Shown: piece by piece, positions 55,684 through 64,000 of the stretch
Layout of the letters: every line of letters starts with the position of its first letter
How positions within the stretch are numbered: position 1 is the stretch's first letter
NCBI RefSeq assembly: GCF_016865585.1
Contig: NZ_JAESND010000002.1
Coordinates: 372,001-436,000 of the forward strand
DNA from: Jeongeupia naejangsanensis
Lineage (GTDB): Bacteria > Pseudomonadota > Gammaproteobacteria > Burkholderiales > Chitinibacteraceae
Length of the DNA stretch: 64,000 nt
Direction of reading: 5' to 3'
Notes under the pieces: model-generated
What the model saw: only the letters and a program-made list of their open reading frames with translations
What the model was told of the DNA's origin: nothing
Databases searched by the model: none
Made by a program: the position numbers and the translations under genes

Positions 55684-58600
55684 TTAGAAACGGATTTTCA
55701 CCGCATCGTTCCCCAGCCACGTTTGCAGCTCGGCGATCAGCGCGTCGTGCAGCGTTACCCGCCAGTCGAGCCCCAGCCGCAAGGCACAGCGTGCACCTTG
55801 CGTCCGGTAGTCGATCTCGATCGGGCAGGCGCCGCCACCATGGGCGGCCAGCAGCGAGGACAGTCTTGCCGCATCGGCATTGCCGTTGATCTGCAGGTTG
55901 AGCGACCGCGCAAAATGACTGCGCGCTTCCGGCACGTCCATGACCGCATCGGCGATCACGCGCAGGCCGCCACTGAAGCGGTCCTCGCTGACCTTGCCGG
56001 CAACGACGAGCAGCGTGTCGTCCTTGAGTTTGGTCCGGTGCGCTTCGAACACCTCCGAATACAAGGCAACTTCGATCTTGGCGTTGCCGTCGTCGAGCTG
56101 CAGGAACGCCATCCGGCCGCGATCGCCGTTCTTGACCCGCAAGCCGCCGACGATGCCGGCAAGGTACTGCAGTTCACGCTTGGGTTCGAGCCGGTCGAGC
56201 CGGGTCTTGATCAGGCCCTTCAGGTCCTTCGCATGGGCATCGAACGGGTGGCCCGAGAGGTAATGACCCAGCGCGGTTTTTTCCTCGGCCAGCTTGACCT
56301 TGTCGTCCCAGCGCGGCACCTCGATCGGCTCGACGGTCGGTACCGCCGACGGCTCGAACATGTCGAACAGTGAATTCTGGTTGGCGTTGGCGGCCTCGGC
56401 CTCGGCCAGCTTCATTGCCTGCTCGACGTTGGCCATCAACCGCGCGCGATGATCGTCGATCGCGTCGAACGCGCCGCCGCGAATCAGCGCCTCGAGCACG
56501 CGCTTGTTGACTTCCTTCTTGTCGGTTCGGCGGCAGAAATCGTACAGATCCTTGAACGGGCCGTTGGCCTTGCGCTCGGAAACGATCTGTTCGACCGCGC
56601 CCTGACCGACGCCCTTGATGGCGCCGAGCGCGTAGCGGATCTGCCGCTTGCCGACCGGAACGAAACGGTAAACGCTTTCGTTGATGTCCGGCGGCAGTAT
56701 CTCCAGCCGGTTTTTTTCGATGCAGTCGTCGTAAAACACCTTCAGCTGGTCGGTGTTGTCGAGTTCCGAGCTCATCGTCGCGGCCATGAAGGCGGCGGTG
56801 TGGTGTGCTTTCAGCCAGGCGGTGTGGTACGACACCACCGCGTAGGCCGCGGTGTGCGACTTGTTGAAGCCGTACTCGGCGAACTTGGCCATCAGGTCGA
56901 ACAGCATTTCGGCCAGCGCCGGGTCGTAGCCCTTGGTCTTGGCGCCGTCGGCGATCATCTCCCGGTGCTTGGCCATTTCCTCGGGCTTCTTCTTGCCCAT
57001 GGCCCGGCGCAGCATGTCGGCGCCGCCGAGCGTGTAGCCGCCGATGATCTGCGAGATCTGCATCACCTGTTCCTGATACACGATCACGCCGTAGGTCGGT
57101 TCGAGACACTTCTCCAGATCGGGGTGGAAGTAGTCGGGGACTTCCAGTCCTTTTTTCCGGTTGATGAAGGTGTCGACCATGCCCGAGCCGAGCGGACCCG
57201 GCCGGTACAGTGCCAGCACGGCGATGATGTCTTCGAAACGGTCGGGTTGCAGTTTTTCCAGCAGCCGCTTCATGCCGTCCGACTCGACCTGAAAAACGGC
57301 GGTGGTGTTGGCGTCGCGGAACACTTGGTACGCGGCCTGATCCTCGAAGCCGAGGCTCATCAGGTCGAGGTATTCGCCGGTCTGCTCTTTGATGTACTGC
57401 AGTGCCAGCTCGATAATCGTCAGGTTGCGCAGACCCAGAAAGTCGAACTTCACCAGACCGATCGATTCGACGTCGTCCTTGTCGAGCATCGACACTGGTG
57501 ACGCATCGGCGCCACTGGCCTGATAGACCGGGCAGAAATCGGTGATCTGGCCCGGCGCGATCAAGACGCCACCGGCGTGCATGCCGATGTTGCGGGTCAT
57601 GCCTTCGAGCTTGAGCGCCAGCTCCCACAGTTCCTTGACCTCGTCCTCGTTGCGGACGCGCTCGGCCAGTTCGGGCACCATCTCGACCGCGTCGTCGAGG
57701 CTGAAATGCTTGCCCGGTGCGGCCGGGATCATCTTCGACAGGCCGTCGCAGAACATGTACGGCAGGTCGAGAACGCGGCCGACGTCGCGCACGACCGCCT
57801 TGGCGGCCATGGTGCCGAAGGTGGCGATCTGGCTGACCGCCTCGGCACCGTACTTCTCGCGCACGTACTCGATCACGCGCCAGCGGTTGTCCTGGCAGAA
57901 GTCGATGTCGAAGTCGGGCATCGAGACCCGTTCCGGGTTCAGGAAGCGCTCGAACAGCAGTGCGTATGCAGTCGGATCGATATCGGTGATGCCGAGCGAG
58001 TACGCGACCAGCGAGCCGGCACCGGAGCCCCGGCCCGGGCCCACCGGGCAGCCATTGTGCTTGGCCCAGACGATGAAGTCGGCCACGATCAGGAAGTAGC
58101 CGGGGAAGCCCATCTGGATGATGGTGTCGGTCTCGAACTTGAGCCGATCGAGGTAGCGAGGCCGTTCGGCGTCGCGCGCGGCCTCGTCCGGATACAGCTG
58201 GGCGAGGCGGGCTTCAAGACCTTCCTTGGCCAGGTGGACGAGATAGTCGTCCAGCGTCATGCCGTCCGGCGTCGGGAAGTCCGGCAGGTAGTTCTTGCCC
58301 AGCGTAACGGTCAGGTTGCAGCGCTGCGCGATCGCGACCGAGTTGGCCAGTGCTTCGGGCAGGTCGGCGAACAGCTCGGCCATTTCGGCCGGTGTCTTGA
58401 AATACTGGTCATCGGTAAACAGCTTGGGTCGTCGCTTGTCGGCGACCATATAGCCTTCGGCAATGCAGACGCGGGCTTCGTGTGCCTTGAAGTCATCCGC
58501 CGCCATGAACTGGATCGGATGCGTGGCGACGACCGGCAGCTCGAAATCGGATGCAAGGTCGAGCTGCCCTTGTACGCAAGGCTCGCATTCCGGCTGGCCG

Positions 58601-59121
58601 CTGCGTTGCAGCTCCAGGTAGAAGTTGCCCGGAAATTGCGTGCTCCACCACTGCGTGACAGCCTTGGCACTGTCATAGTTGCCCGAAAGCAGTGCCTGGC
58701 CGATCTCGCCCAAATGACCACCAGACAAGCACAGCAGATGACTGTTGTCGCCGTCGGCAATCCAGTCCTTGCGCAGTTCGGCGCGGTCGCGGTACTGATT
58801 GTCACGGTACGCGCGCGTCAGCAGTTCGCAGAGCCTGCCGTAACCGTCGCGATCGCTCGCCAGCAACAGGACGCGAAAGGGCTTGTCGCGATCCGCCTCG
58901 TTCTCGATCCAGGCATCCAGGCCGATGATGGGCTTGATCCCCGCGCTACGGCAGGCCTTGTAATGCTTGACCAGGCCGAACAAATTCATCAGGTCGGAAA
59001 CGCCAAGCGCGGGCATGCCGAGCTTTTTTGCGTGTTTGACCGCGTCATCGATGCGGACGATGCCGTCGGTGACGGAGAACTCGGAGTGCAGGCGAAGATG
59101 GATAAAGGCAGGCTGATTCAT
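55684..59121 (-). CDS. dnaE: DNA polymerase III subunit alpha
   Basis: DnaE is the replicative polymerase catalytic subunit. The 1145-residue protein has the N-terminal PHP domain (about 5-280; FIHLRLHSEFSVTDGIVRID), the polymerase core with catalytic D403 and D405 in MPDFDIDF and D560 in KFDFLGL, a helix-hairpin-helix (about 820-910), and a C-terminal OB domain (about 970-1050). Residue positions match E. coli DnaE within five. The PHP metal ligands are partly altered, as in many DnaE proteins that use a separate exonuclease subunit. Confidence 0.98.
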   Translation of the reverse strand: MNQPAFIHLRLHSEFSVTDGIVRIDDAVKHAKKLGMPALGVSDLMNLFGLVKHYKACRSAGIKPIIGLDAWIENEADRDKPFRVLLLASDRDGYGRLCELLTRAYRDNQYRDRAELRKDWIADGDNSHLLCLSGGHLGEIGQALLSGNYDSAKAVTQWWSTQFPGNFYLELQRSGQPECEPCVQGQLDLASDFELPVVATHPIQFMAADDFKAHEARVCIAEGYMVADKRRPKLFTDDQYFKTPAEMAELFADLPEALANSVAIAQRCNLTVTLGKNYLPDFPTPDGMTLDDYLVHLAKEGLEARLAQLYPDEAARDAERPRYLDRLKFETDTIIQMGFPGYFLIVADFIVWAKHNGCPVGPGRGSGAGSLVAYSLGITDIDPTAYALLFERFLNPERVSMPDFDIDFCQDNRWRVIEYVREKYGAEAVSQIATFGTMAAKAVVRDVGRVLDLPYMFCDGLSKMIPAAPGKHFSLDDAVEMVPELAERVRNEDEVKELWELALKLEGMTRNIGMHAGGVLIAPGQITDFCPVYQASGADASPVSMLDKDDVESIGLVKFDFLGLRNLTIIELALQYIKEQTGEYLDLMSLGFEDQAAYQVFRDANTTAVFQVESDGMKRLLEKLQPDRFEDIIAVLALYRPGPLGSGMVDTFINRKKGLEVPDYFHPDLEKCLEPTYGVIVYQEQVMQISQIIGGYTLGGADMLRRAMGKKKPEEMAKHREMIADGAKTKGYDPALAEMLFDLMAKFAEYGFNKSHTAAYAVVSYHTAWLKAHHTAAFMAATMSSELDNTDQLKVFYDDCIEKNRLEILPPDINESVYRFVPVGKRQIRYALGAIKGVGQGAVEQIVSERKANGPFKDLYDFCRRTDKKEVNKRVLEALIRGGAFDAIDDHRARLMANVEQAMKLAEAEAANANQNSLFDMFEPSAVPTVEPIEVPRWDDKVKLAEEKTALGHYLSGHPFDAHAKDLKGLIKTRLDRLEPKRELQYLAGIVGGLRVKNGDRGRMAFLQLDDGNAKIEVALYSEVFEAHRTKLKDDTLLVVAGKVSEDRFSGGLRVIADAVMDVPEARSHFARSLNLQINGNADAARLSSLLAAHGGGACPIEIDYRTQGARCALRLGLDWRVTLHDALIAELQTWLGNDAVKIRF

Positions 59122-59229
59122 CGCGACATTCTAGCATCTCGCTGACCACGGTTTGCCGTTTGCCGGGCGGTTTGCGTGGTGGGAAATGTGCCGTGGACAC
59201 GCAGTCCAGCAGGCGTTGGCATGTTGTGA

Positions 59230-59244
59230 TTGTGCAATGCACAA
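59230..59244. promoter_or_regulatory. PhaR-type operator candidate, upstream copy
   Basis: TTGTGCA-A-TGCACAA is a perfect 7-1-7 palindrome, 77 bases before the phasin start. TGCA-rich palindromes are the usual PhaR repressor sites near phasin genes. It also lies in the 5' region shared with dnaE. Confidence 0.6.
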
Positions 59245-59291
59245 AATAGCGCTTGACGCGGGGGTGGGTGTTGATGAGAATGACACCACAA

Positions 59292-59306
59292 TGTTGCAGT
59301 GCACAA
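59292..59306. promoter_or_regulatory. PhaR-type operator candidate, proximal copy
   Basis: TGTTGCA-G-TGCACAA repeats the upstream palindrome with two changes in the left arm. It ends 14 bases before the ATG, overlapping the AAAGGAGA ribosome site, so a bound repressor would block the leader. The two copies are 62 bases apart. Confidence 0.5.
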
Positions 59307-59320
59307 AGGAGAAACACAGC

Positions 59321-59860
59321 ATGTCCAGCTTCAATCAGTTTGCCGAAATCAATCAAGCCAACCTCGAAAAGTCGCTGCGCCTGAGCCAGATCGCGCTGGG
59401 CGGTGTTGAGCGTCTCATCCAGCTGCAGCTCGGCATTGCCCGCGATCTGCTGGCCGAGAATGTCGAAACCGCCAAGTCGCTGGCCGAGGTCAAGGATGTT
59501 CAGGGTCTGGTGAACCTGCAGCGCCAACTGGCACAGCCGTCGGTTGAAAAGACCCTCGGTGTTGCACGTACCGTGTTCGACGCTGCAAGCGCGACGCATC
59601 ACGAACTGACCGCGCTGATCGAAGAGCAAGTCCTGTCGTTCAACAAGAACCTGGTCGGTACGCTGGATAGCGCGATTCAAAATGCACCGGCTGGTACCGG
59701 TGCTGCGGTCAGCGCGCTGCGCAGCGCCGTTGAAACGGCCAGCAACGCCTACGACGCAGTGGCCAAGACCACGCAAAAGCTGGCCAGCGAGTTTGTCGAG
59801 GCGACCACCTCTGGCGTCGAGCAAACCGTGAAGGCGGCTTCGCGCAAGGCTGCGGTCTAA
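59321..59860 (+). CDS. phaP: Phasin family PHA granule protein
   Basis: This 179-residue protein coats polyhydroxybutyrate granules and affects their size and number. It has the Phasin_2 pattern: MSSFNQFAEINQANLEKSLRL at the N-terminus (given in part), an all-helical core with AATTHHELTALIEEQVLSF-like heptads, and a Thr/Ala-rich C-terminus. There is no signal peptide. I chose the ATG at 59321, which has AAAGGAGA upstream; the longer frame lies in the control region. It is a single-gene unit with two PhaR-like palindromes and its own terminator. Confidence 0.9.
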   Translation: MSSFNQFAEINQANLEKSLRLSQIALGGVERLIQLQLGIARDLLAENVETAKSLAEVKDVQGLVNLQRQLAQPSVEKTLGVARTVFDAASATHHELTALIEEQVLSFNKNLVGTLDSAIQNAPAGTGAAVSALRSAVETASNAYDAVAKTTQKLASEFVEATTSGVEQTVKAASRKAAV

Positions 59861-59902
59861 GCACGATACCTGCGATGCCTGACGGGCGTCGCTTGTTCAA
59901 AC

Positions 59903-59930
59903 AAACAGCCACCCTAAGGGGTGGCTGTTT
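59903..59930. terminator. Terminator between the phasin and the 6PGDH-like gene
   Basis: AAACAGCCACCC-TAAG-GGGTGGCTGTTT is a 12-bp perfect stem with short A and T flanks, between convergent genes. Confidence 0.85.
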
Positions 59931-59948
59931 GCATTTCGGGCCGCCGGC

Positions 59949-60650
59949 TCAAAGCGCGGTATTTGGAATTGCCGGAATGCTGAGCAGGAGTTGGGCCAGC
60001 AGTGTAGCGGGGGCAATGGCGCCGGTCTGGGGCTGGTTCGACAGGCTTTGCTGTAGCGCGGCCGGCAAGGTGCGCAGTGGTTCGAAGGGCTGATCTGCGG
60101 TCATTTGCAGGTAGCGGAGTGCGTCGTGCCGTGCCTGATGCAATGTCGCTTGCGTGATTTGCTGCCAGATTGCGGGGTCGTACGCCCACTGGGCGCGAGT
60201 TGTACCGCCGAGCCAGCCAAGAATGGCCAGCGTTTGCGCTTGCCAGTGTTGCAGAAGTGATGCGACGAAAGCTGCGGATCCTGTATTTCCAAGGTGCAGC
60301 CAAGCGTTTTGGGCCGGTGGGGCGAGTGAGTCCAGTAGGGGGGCGACACGGGCAAGCGCGACCTTGTCGCCGCCCGCGCCAATGATCCAGCCATGCAATG
60401 GCGCCTGAATCACGTCTCCGTAGGCAACGACATCAATGACGTGCAGTGTCGGATGAGTCAAGCCCTGCAGTTCATCGAGCGTGCCGTTGATCAGCACAAC
60501 CGGGAGTGCCGGATCGAGGGTATCGGCAATGTCCTGGCCGAGCGGGAGCCAGATGAGTTCTATCTCTTTGTGGTGGGCGGTGCGGGCTTGCAGCGGTACC
60601 AACAAGGTTGGCGGCGCCAGCAACTGAATGGGTGGCGCCGCTTGGGGCAT
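59949..60650 (-). CDS. Degenerate 6-phosphogluconate dehydrogenase-like protein
   Basis: This 233-residue protein has a shortened 6PGDH pattern. The middle (LIWLPLGQDIADTLDPALPV, then HVIDVVAYGDVIQAPLHGWI, then GAGGDKVALARVAPLLDSLAP and WLHLGNTGSAAFV) follows the NADP-domain and hinge region of short 6PGDH. The N-terminal GxGxxG motif is missing, and the catalytic Lys and Asn (FVKMVHN in active enzymes) are replaced by FVASLLQH. It therefore looks catalytically dead. It begins 2 bases after the fnr stop and is co-transcribed with fnr. I cannot assign a function. Confidence 0.6.
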   Translation of the reverse strand: MPQAAPPIQLLAPPTLLVPLQARTAHHKEIELIWLPLGQDIADTLDPALPVVLINGTLDELQGLTHPTLHVIDVVAYGDVIQAPLHGWIIGAGGDKVALARVAPLLDSLAPPAQNAWLHLGNTGSAAFVASLLQHWQAQTLAILGWLGGTTRAQWAYDPAIWQQITQATLHQARHDALRYLQMTADQPFEPLRTLPAALQQSLSNQPQTGAIAPATLLAQLLLSIPAIPNTAL

Positions 60651-60652
60651 GC

Positions 60653-61396
60653 TCAGCCTTGGCAGCTGTTGACCAGCTGCTTGAGCCCGTCGACGTCCAG
60701 GAGTTCGATCAGGCGATTCTGGACCTTGATGAGGCCCTGATCCTGGAACTTGGAGAGTGTACGGCTGACGGTTTCAAGCTTGAGGCCGAGATAGCTGCCG
60801 ATTTCCTCGCGCGTCATGCGCAGGTGGAAGCTCATCGACGAGTAACCGCGAACCTGGAAGCGCTGCGACAGGTTCAGCAGGAAGGCGGCGATGCGTTCCT
60901 CGGCTTTCATATTGCCGAGCAGCAGCATCACACCGTGGTCTCGGACGATTTCCCGGCTCATCACGCGATAGAAATGGCGCTGCAGCACGGGAATCTTGCG
61001 CGACAGCGATTCCATTTCCTCGAACGGCAGTTCACAGACTTCGCTGTCTTCGAGCGCGACGGCATCGCAGGTGTAATGATCGGCACTGATTGCATCCATG
61101 CCCATCAGCTCGCCGCTCATGTGGAAGCCGGTGACCTGTTCGCGGCCATCTTCGGAGACGACGCTGGTCTTGAAAAAGCCGACCCGCACGGCGTACAGCG
61201 CGCGGAACGGTTCGCCGGCACGGTACAGGGCTTCGCCACGCTTGATCGGGCGGCCTTGGCCGATCAGTTCGTCGACCTGCTTCATTTCGTCCAGACTCAG
61301 CTCATTGGGCAGGCAGAGTTCGCGCAGGCTGCAGTTGGAGCAGGCTTGGCGGAGCTGCTTGAAAGTGATGTCACGCGGTTGAAGGGCGGTTTGCAT
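60653..61396 (-). CDS. fnr: FNR-type oxygen-responsive transcription regulator
   Basis: An oxygen sensor of the CRP/FNR family that switches genes to anaerobic or microaerobic growth. The 247-residue protein has four Fe-S cysteines: C19, C22 and C28 in QACSNCSLRELC, and C110 in HYTCDAVAL. The recognition helix EEIGSYLGLKLETVSRTLSKF (described by its ends) contains the FNR-specific E-x2-S-R pattern. It is divergent from hemN across a 152-base gap that holds one perfect FNR box. Names used elsewhere include anr and btr. Confidence 0.95.
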   Translation of the reverse strand: MQTALQPRDITFKQLRQACSNCSLRELCLPNELSLDEMKQVDELIGQGRPIKRGEALYRAGEPFRALYAVRVGFFKTSVVSEDGREQVTGFHMSGELMGMDAISADHYTCDAVALEDSEVCELPFEEMESLSRKIPVLQRHFYRVMSREIVRDHGVMLLLGNMKAEERIAAFLLNLSQRFQVRGYSSMSFHLRMTREEIGSYLGLKLETVSRTLSKFQDQGLIKVQNRLIELLDVDGLKQLVNSCQG

Positions 61397-61463
61397 GGCG
61401 GCGCTCTACGTGGATTGGGCAATATGGGAACGGACCAATTACCGTTGTGCGGATAATCGGGCT

Positions 61464-61477
61464 TTGATCACCATCAA
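61464..61477. promoter_or_regulatory. FNR box between fnr and hemN
   Basis: TTGAT-CACC-ATCAA is a perfect FNR consensus half-site pair. It is 68 bases before the fnr start and 72 bases before the hemN start, so activation of hemN and autoregulation of fnr are both possible. Confidence 0.8.
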
Positions 61478-61548
61478 GATTGCGTAGGTTGATTATCGGC
61501 AAGCTCGTACTTGAGTACAACTAATCAAAATACCACTTGGCGATCACG

Positions 61549-62934
61549 ATGAATCAACAGCAAATTGAGTTCGACCGCGCGCTGATCCAGCGCTACGACG
61601 GCAAGGGCCCGCGTTACACGTCCTACCCGACGGCAGACCGTTTCGGCGCGATGGCGCCGGAGGATTATCTAGGACGGCTGTCGCAGCGGCAAGTCGGTGC
61701 CGTTTGCCAGCCGCTCTCGCTGTACTTCCACATTCCGTTCTGTGACACCATTTGTTACTACTGCGCCTGTAACAAGGTCATTACCAAGGATCGCAGCCGC
61801 GCCGAGCGCTATCTCGACTACCTCGAGCGGGAAATGGATCTGCAATGCGAGGCCCTGGAAGGCAAGGCCGTCGTCAAGCAGCTCCATTTTGGCGGCGGCA
61901 CGCCGACGTTCCTGTCCGACGCGCAGTTCGAACGGCTGATGGCGGCGATTCGTCAACGGTTCGAGCTTGCTCCGGACGGCGAGTTCTCGATCGAGATCGA
62001 TCCGCGCAAAGTGTCGGTCGCAACGGTCGAATTGCTGGCTCGCCTGGGTCTGAACCGGATGAGTGTCGGCGTGCAGGATTTCGATCCCGACGTGCAGCGG
62101 GCGGTGAACCGGGTACAAAGCGAGGCCGAGACCCGTGCGGTGATCGATGCGGCACGTGCCGCCGGTTTCCGTTCGATCAATCTCGACCTGATCTATGGTC
62201 TGCCCCTGCAGACGCCGGAACGGGTGCGCGATACGCTGGCGCGCGTGATCGATATCCGGCCGGAACGGGTCGCGCTCTACAACTACGCGCATCTGCCCGA
62301 ACGCTTTCCGCCACAGCGGCGTATCGACGAGCAGGCCTTGCCCTCGCCGGAAGCCAAGCTCGACATCCTGCAGGCCAGCATCGATCAGCTGCTGGCCGCC
62401 GGCTATGTCTATATCGGCATGGATCATTTTGCCTTGCCCACGGATGAACTGGCGATTGCCCAGCGTCACGGCCGCTTGCATCGCAATTTTCAGGGCTACT
62501 CGACGCACGCCGACTGCGATCTGATGGCTTTCGGTGCTTCGGCGATCGGCAAGGTGGGGGCGGCTTACGTCCAGAACCATCGCACCGTGGACGAGTACTA
62601 CGCCACTCTGGATGCAGGTACGCTGCCGGTGACACGCGGCATCGTGCTGAAACCGGATGATCTGATGCGCCGGGCGGTGATCCAGTCGCTGATGTGCCAG
62701 TTCGAACTCGTGTTCCAGCCGTTCGAAATCGCTTACCTGGTTGATTTTTCCAGTTATTTCGCGGAAGAATTGCGCCGGCTCCGTGAGCTGGAGGCCGATG
62801 GCCTGGTCGAGGTGGATGACGACCGGATCACGGTCACGGCCAAGGGGCGGCTGCTGGTGCGCTCGGTCGCGATGGTGTTCGACCGCTATCTTGGCGTGGC
62901 TGCCACATCGGCGCGTTATTCCAAACTGATCTGA
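61549..62934 (+). CDS. hemN: Oxygen-independent coproporphyrinogen III oxidase
   Basis: HemN makes protoporphyrinogen IX by radical SAM chemistry when oxygen is scarce. It is 461 residues from the ATG at 61549, matching E. coli HemN in length and in QRYDGKGPRYTSYPTA near the N-terminus; a TTG frame start at 61537 adds four residues. The radical SAM cysteines are C65, C69 and C72, with C74 next to them, in HIPFCDTICYYCACNK. An FNR box lies upstream, giving oxygen control. The gene for the SafE-type protein follows by 15 bases. Confidence 0.97.
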   Translation: MNQQQIEFDRALIQRYDGKGPRYTSYPTADRFGAMAPEDYLGRLSQRQVGAVCQPLSLYFHIPFCDTICYYCACNKVITKDRSRAERYLDYLEREMDLQCEALEGKAVVKQLHFGGGTPTFLSDAQFERLMAAIRQRFELAPDGEFSIEIDPRKVSVATVELLARLGLNRMSVGVQDFDPDVQRAVNRVQSEAETRAVIDAARAAGFRSINLDLIYGLPLQTPERVRDTLARVIDIRPERVALYNYAHLPERFPPQRRIDEQALPSPEAKLDILQASIDQLLAAGYVYIGMDHFALPTDELAIAQRHGRLHRNFQGYSTHADCDLMAFGASAIGKVGAAYVQNHRTVDEYYATLDAGTLPVTRGIVLKPDDLMRRAVIQSLMCQFELVFQPFEIAYLVDFSSYFAEELRRLRELEADGLVEVDDDRITVTAKGRLLVRSVAMVFDRYLGVAATSARYSKLI

Positions 62935-62949
62935 TTTCCCCGGGGGCGC

Positions 62950-63609
62950 ATGCCCGAATACAACCTGCTGGCCCTGTTTCTCGCCGGGCTGCTTGGCGGT
63001 GGCCATTGTCTGGGCATGTGCAGTGGCGTCGTGACGGCGTTCAGCCTGCAGTTGCCTGCTGGCGCGCGCTGGCCTTACCACTTTGGCTTCAATGTGGGCC
63101 GGATCGGGGGGTACGCGCTGATCGGTGCACTGCTTGGCGGCTTGGGCTCGTTCAGCGCGCTGTTGCAGCTGCAGTCGCTGAAGGCCATCCTTTTCGTTGT
63201 CGCCCAGCTACTGATGATCGCCCTTGGCGTTTACCTTGCGGGATGGGCCAACTGGCTGACCCGGATCGAGCGGTTGGGCGTGCCTGTATGGCGCCAGGTG
63301 CAGCCGTTGTTGCGCCGGGCGTTGCCGATCCGTCATTGGCCACAAACGCTGTGGGTCGGCTTGCTGTGGGGGTGGCTGCCCTGCGGGCTGGTCTATACCG
63401 CCAGCATTACCGCACTGGCCAGTGCCTCGCCCTTGAAAGGAATGCTTGCAATGCTGGCCTTCGGCTTGGGGACTCTGCCGAATCTCATGCTGATCGGATC
63501 GATGGCGCAACGGCTGCAACAACTGTTTCGTCATCGCCAGGTACGAGGGCTGATTGGCACTGCCTTCATCGCTTGGGCAGTGTGGCAGCTGACGTCGTTG
63601 TGGCGCTGA
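62950..63609 (+). CDS. SafE/TauE-type membrane protein (COG2836-like)
   Basis: This 219-residue polytopic inner-membrane protein (about six helices) has the motif GGGHCLGMCSGVVTAF near the N-terminus and a second GWLPCGLVYTA in the middle, matching the sulfite exporter TauE/SafE-like group in which paired Cys motifs may handle metal or thiol. Relatives often sit next to cytochrome cbb3 oxidase or hemN genes and are thought to serve copper or heme delivery. It follows hemN by 15 bases, so FNR control is shared. Substrate is not known. Confidence 0.82.
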   Translation: MPEYNLLALFLAGLLGGGHCLGMCSGVVTAFSLQLPAGARWPYHFGFNVGRIGGYALIGALLGGLGSFSALLQLQSLKAILFVVAQLLMIALGVYLAGWANWLTRIERLGVPVWRQVQPLLRRALPIRHWPQTLWVGLLWGWLPCGLVYTASITALASASPLKGMLAMLAFGLGTLPNLMLIGSMAQRLQQLFRHRQVRGLIGTAFIAWAVWQLTSLWR

Positions 63610-63711
63610 GCGTCGCTTGCATGCATCAGTAAAATTATTTTCTATAGATTGCTGATTTATCAGGAATTTATTGTCGTTTTTCTTGTCTCCGCAGCAGCTG
63701 GCAAGCATGCG

Positions 63712-63729
63712 CTTCACTGCGAAGTGAAG
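63712..63729. other. Hairpin upstream of prkA
   Basis: CTTCACT-GCGA-AGTGAAG is a 7-bp perfect stem, 88 bases before the prkA start. It may be a leader element or a protein site. There is no T run. The interval 63610-63816 otherwise contains no gene. Confidence 0.4.
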
Positions 63730-63816
63730 GGCGACGTCTATAACGGAAGCAGGCCCGACCCGCCAGGCAGTTCTCACCCCCAGGGCCATTCCGAAACTCA
63801 CCCGCGGAGGTGTGTC

Positions 63817-64000
63817 ATGGACGTATTCGACAATTTTTCATCCCGTTACGAGCGCACCCGCGAGGAAGAGCTCAGCCTTAGGGATTACCTGGAGCTGTGC
63901 AAACAGGACAAGTCTGCTTACGCTACCGCGTCCGAGCGGATGCTGATGGCGATCGGCGAGCCGGAAATGATCGACACGCGGCTCGACTCCCGCTTGTCGC
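63817..64000 (+). CDS. prkA: PrkA/YeaG family serine protein kinase (partial)
   Basis: Only the first 61 codons are in the window. The N-terminus MDVFDNFSSRYERTREEELS and the block SAYATASERMLMAIGEPEMID match the PrkA N-terminal AAA-domain lead, before the nucleotide-binding motifs. PrkA-type proteins are stress-related Ser kinases or AAA proteases that usually sit upstream of yeaH- and spoVR-like genes. A GGAGG ribosome site precedes the ATG by 7 bases. Confidence 0.85.
   Translation, partial: MDVFDNFSSRYERTREEELSLRDYLELCKQDKSAYATASERMLMAIGEPEMIDTRLDSRLS

Noticed and set aside
63700-63713. Possible sigma-54 promoter before prkA (GG...GC pattern)
   Set aside because: The GG and GC doublets are 9 rather than 10 bases apart and the flanking consensus is poor.

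Overview
This window reads as chromosomal housekeeping DNA from a betaproteobacterium, most likely order Neisseriales (Chromobacteriaceae/Chitinibacteraceae type). The grounds are strong G/C preference at third codon positions, a beta-type porin, the leuC / entericidin-like / leuD arrangement, polyhydroxybutyrate granule proteins, and a GlcNAc phosphotransferase transporter together with nagB. The genus is inferred from gene content only. I see no tRNA or rRNA gene, CRISPR array, insertion sequence or prophage.

Layout. 1-8272, minus strand: bamC (cut by the window edge) and dapA, an RND efflux pair, and prpC-prpD of the methylcitrate cycle. 8273-10729: a divergent control region and nagE. 10816-25613: a TCA-cycle block made of mdh and gntR (divergent), then sdhCDAB-sdhE-gltA-sucAB-lpdA-sucCD, about 12.7 kb on one strand with a terminator only after sucD. 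25646-34357: an M48 lipoprotein protease, a DNA glycosylase, a free-standing 25-codon gene, a chemotaxis receptor with a C-terminal extension, a thioesterase, UspA, a radical SAM enzyme, a DUF455 protein, a secreted barnase-type RNase with its barstar, and two HTH regulators. 34385-43378: the leucine genes leuC, leuD and leuB, interrupted by an entericidin-like gene, nagB and an exported protein, then an aldo/keto reductase, a GNAT protein and an Asd-like USG-1 paralogue. 43384-46896: tex and a porin. 47134-51576, minus strand: trpE-trpG-(LprI-like)-trpD-trpC behind a 16-codon leader with three Trp codons. 51684-59121, minus strand: mltA, a PhaM-like gene, maeB and dnaE. 59230-64000: a phasin with palindromic operators, a degenerate 6PGDH-like gene behind an FNR-type regulator, hemN behind a perfect FNR box, a SafE-type membrane protein, and the start of prkA.

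How it fits together. Carbon enters as GlcNAc (NagE, NagB) and propionyl-CoA (PrpC, PrpD) and is burned through the TCA block, with malic enzyme and malate dehydrogenase at the malate branch. A GntR/UTRA regulator sits between mdh and sdhC next to a perfect 14-bp palindrome, with a degenerate copy ahead of sdhC. Oxygen control is visible at fnr/hemN, and carbon storage at the phasin and PhaM-like genes.

The most novel items are the trp leader, the self-contained 25-codon gene, the degenerate 6PGDH-like gene in the fnr unit, the hairpins at successive TCA junctions, and the secreted RNase/inhibitor pair with a likely added disulfide.
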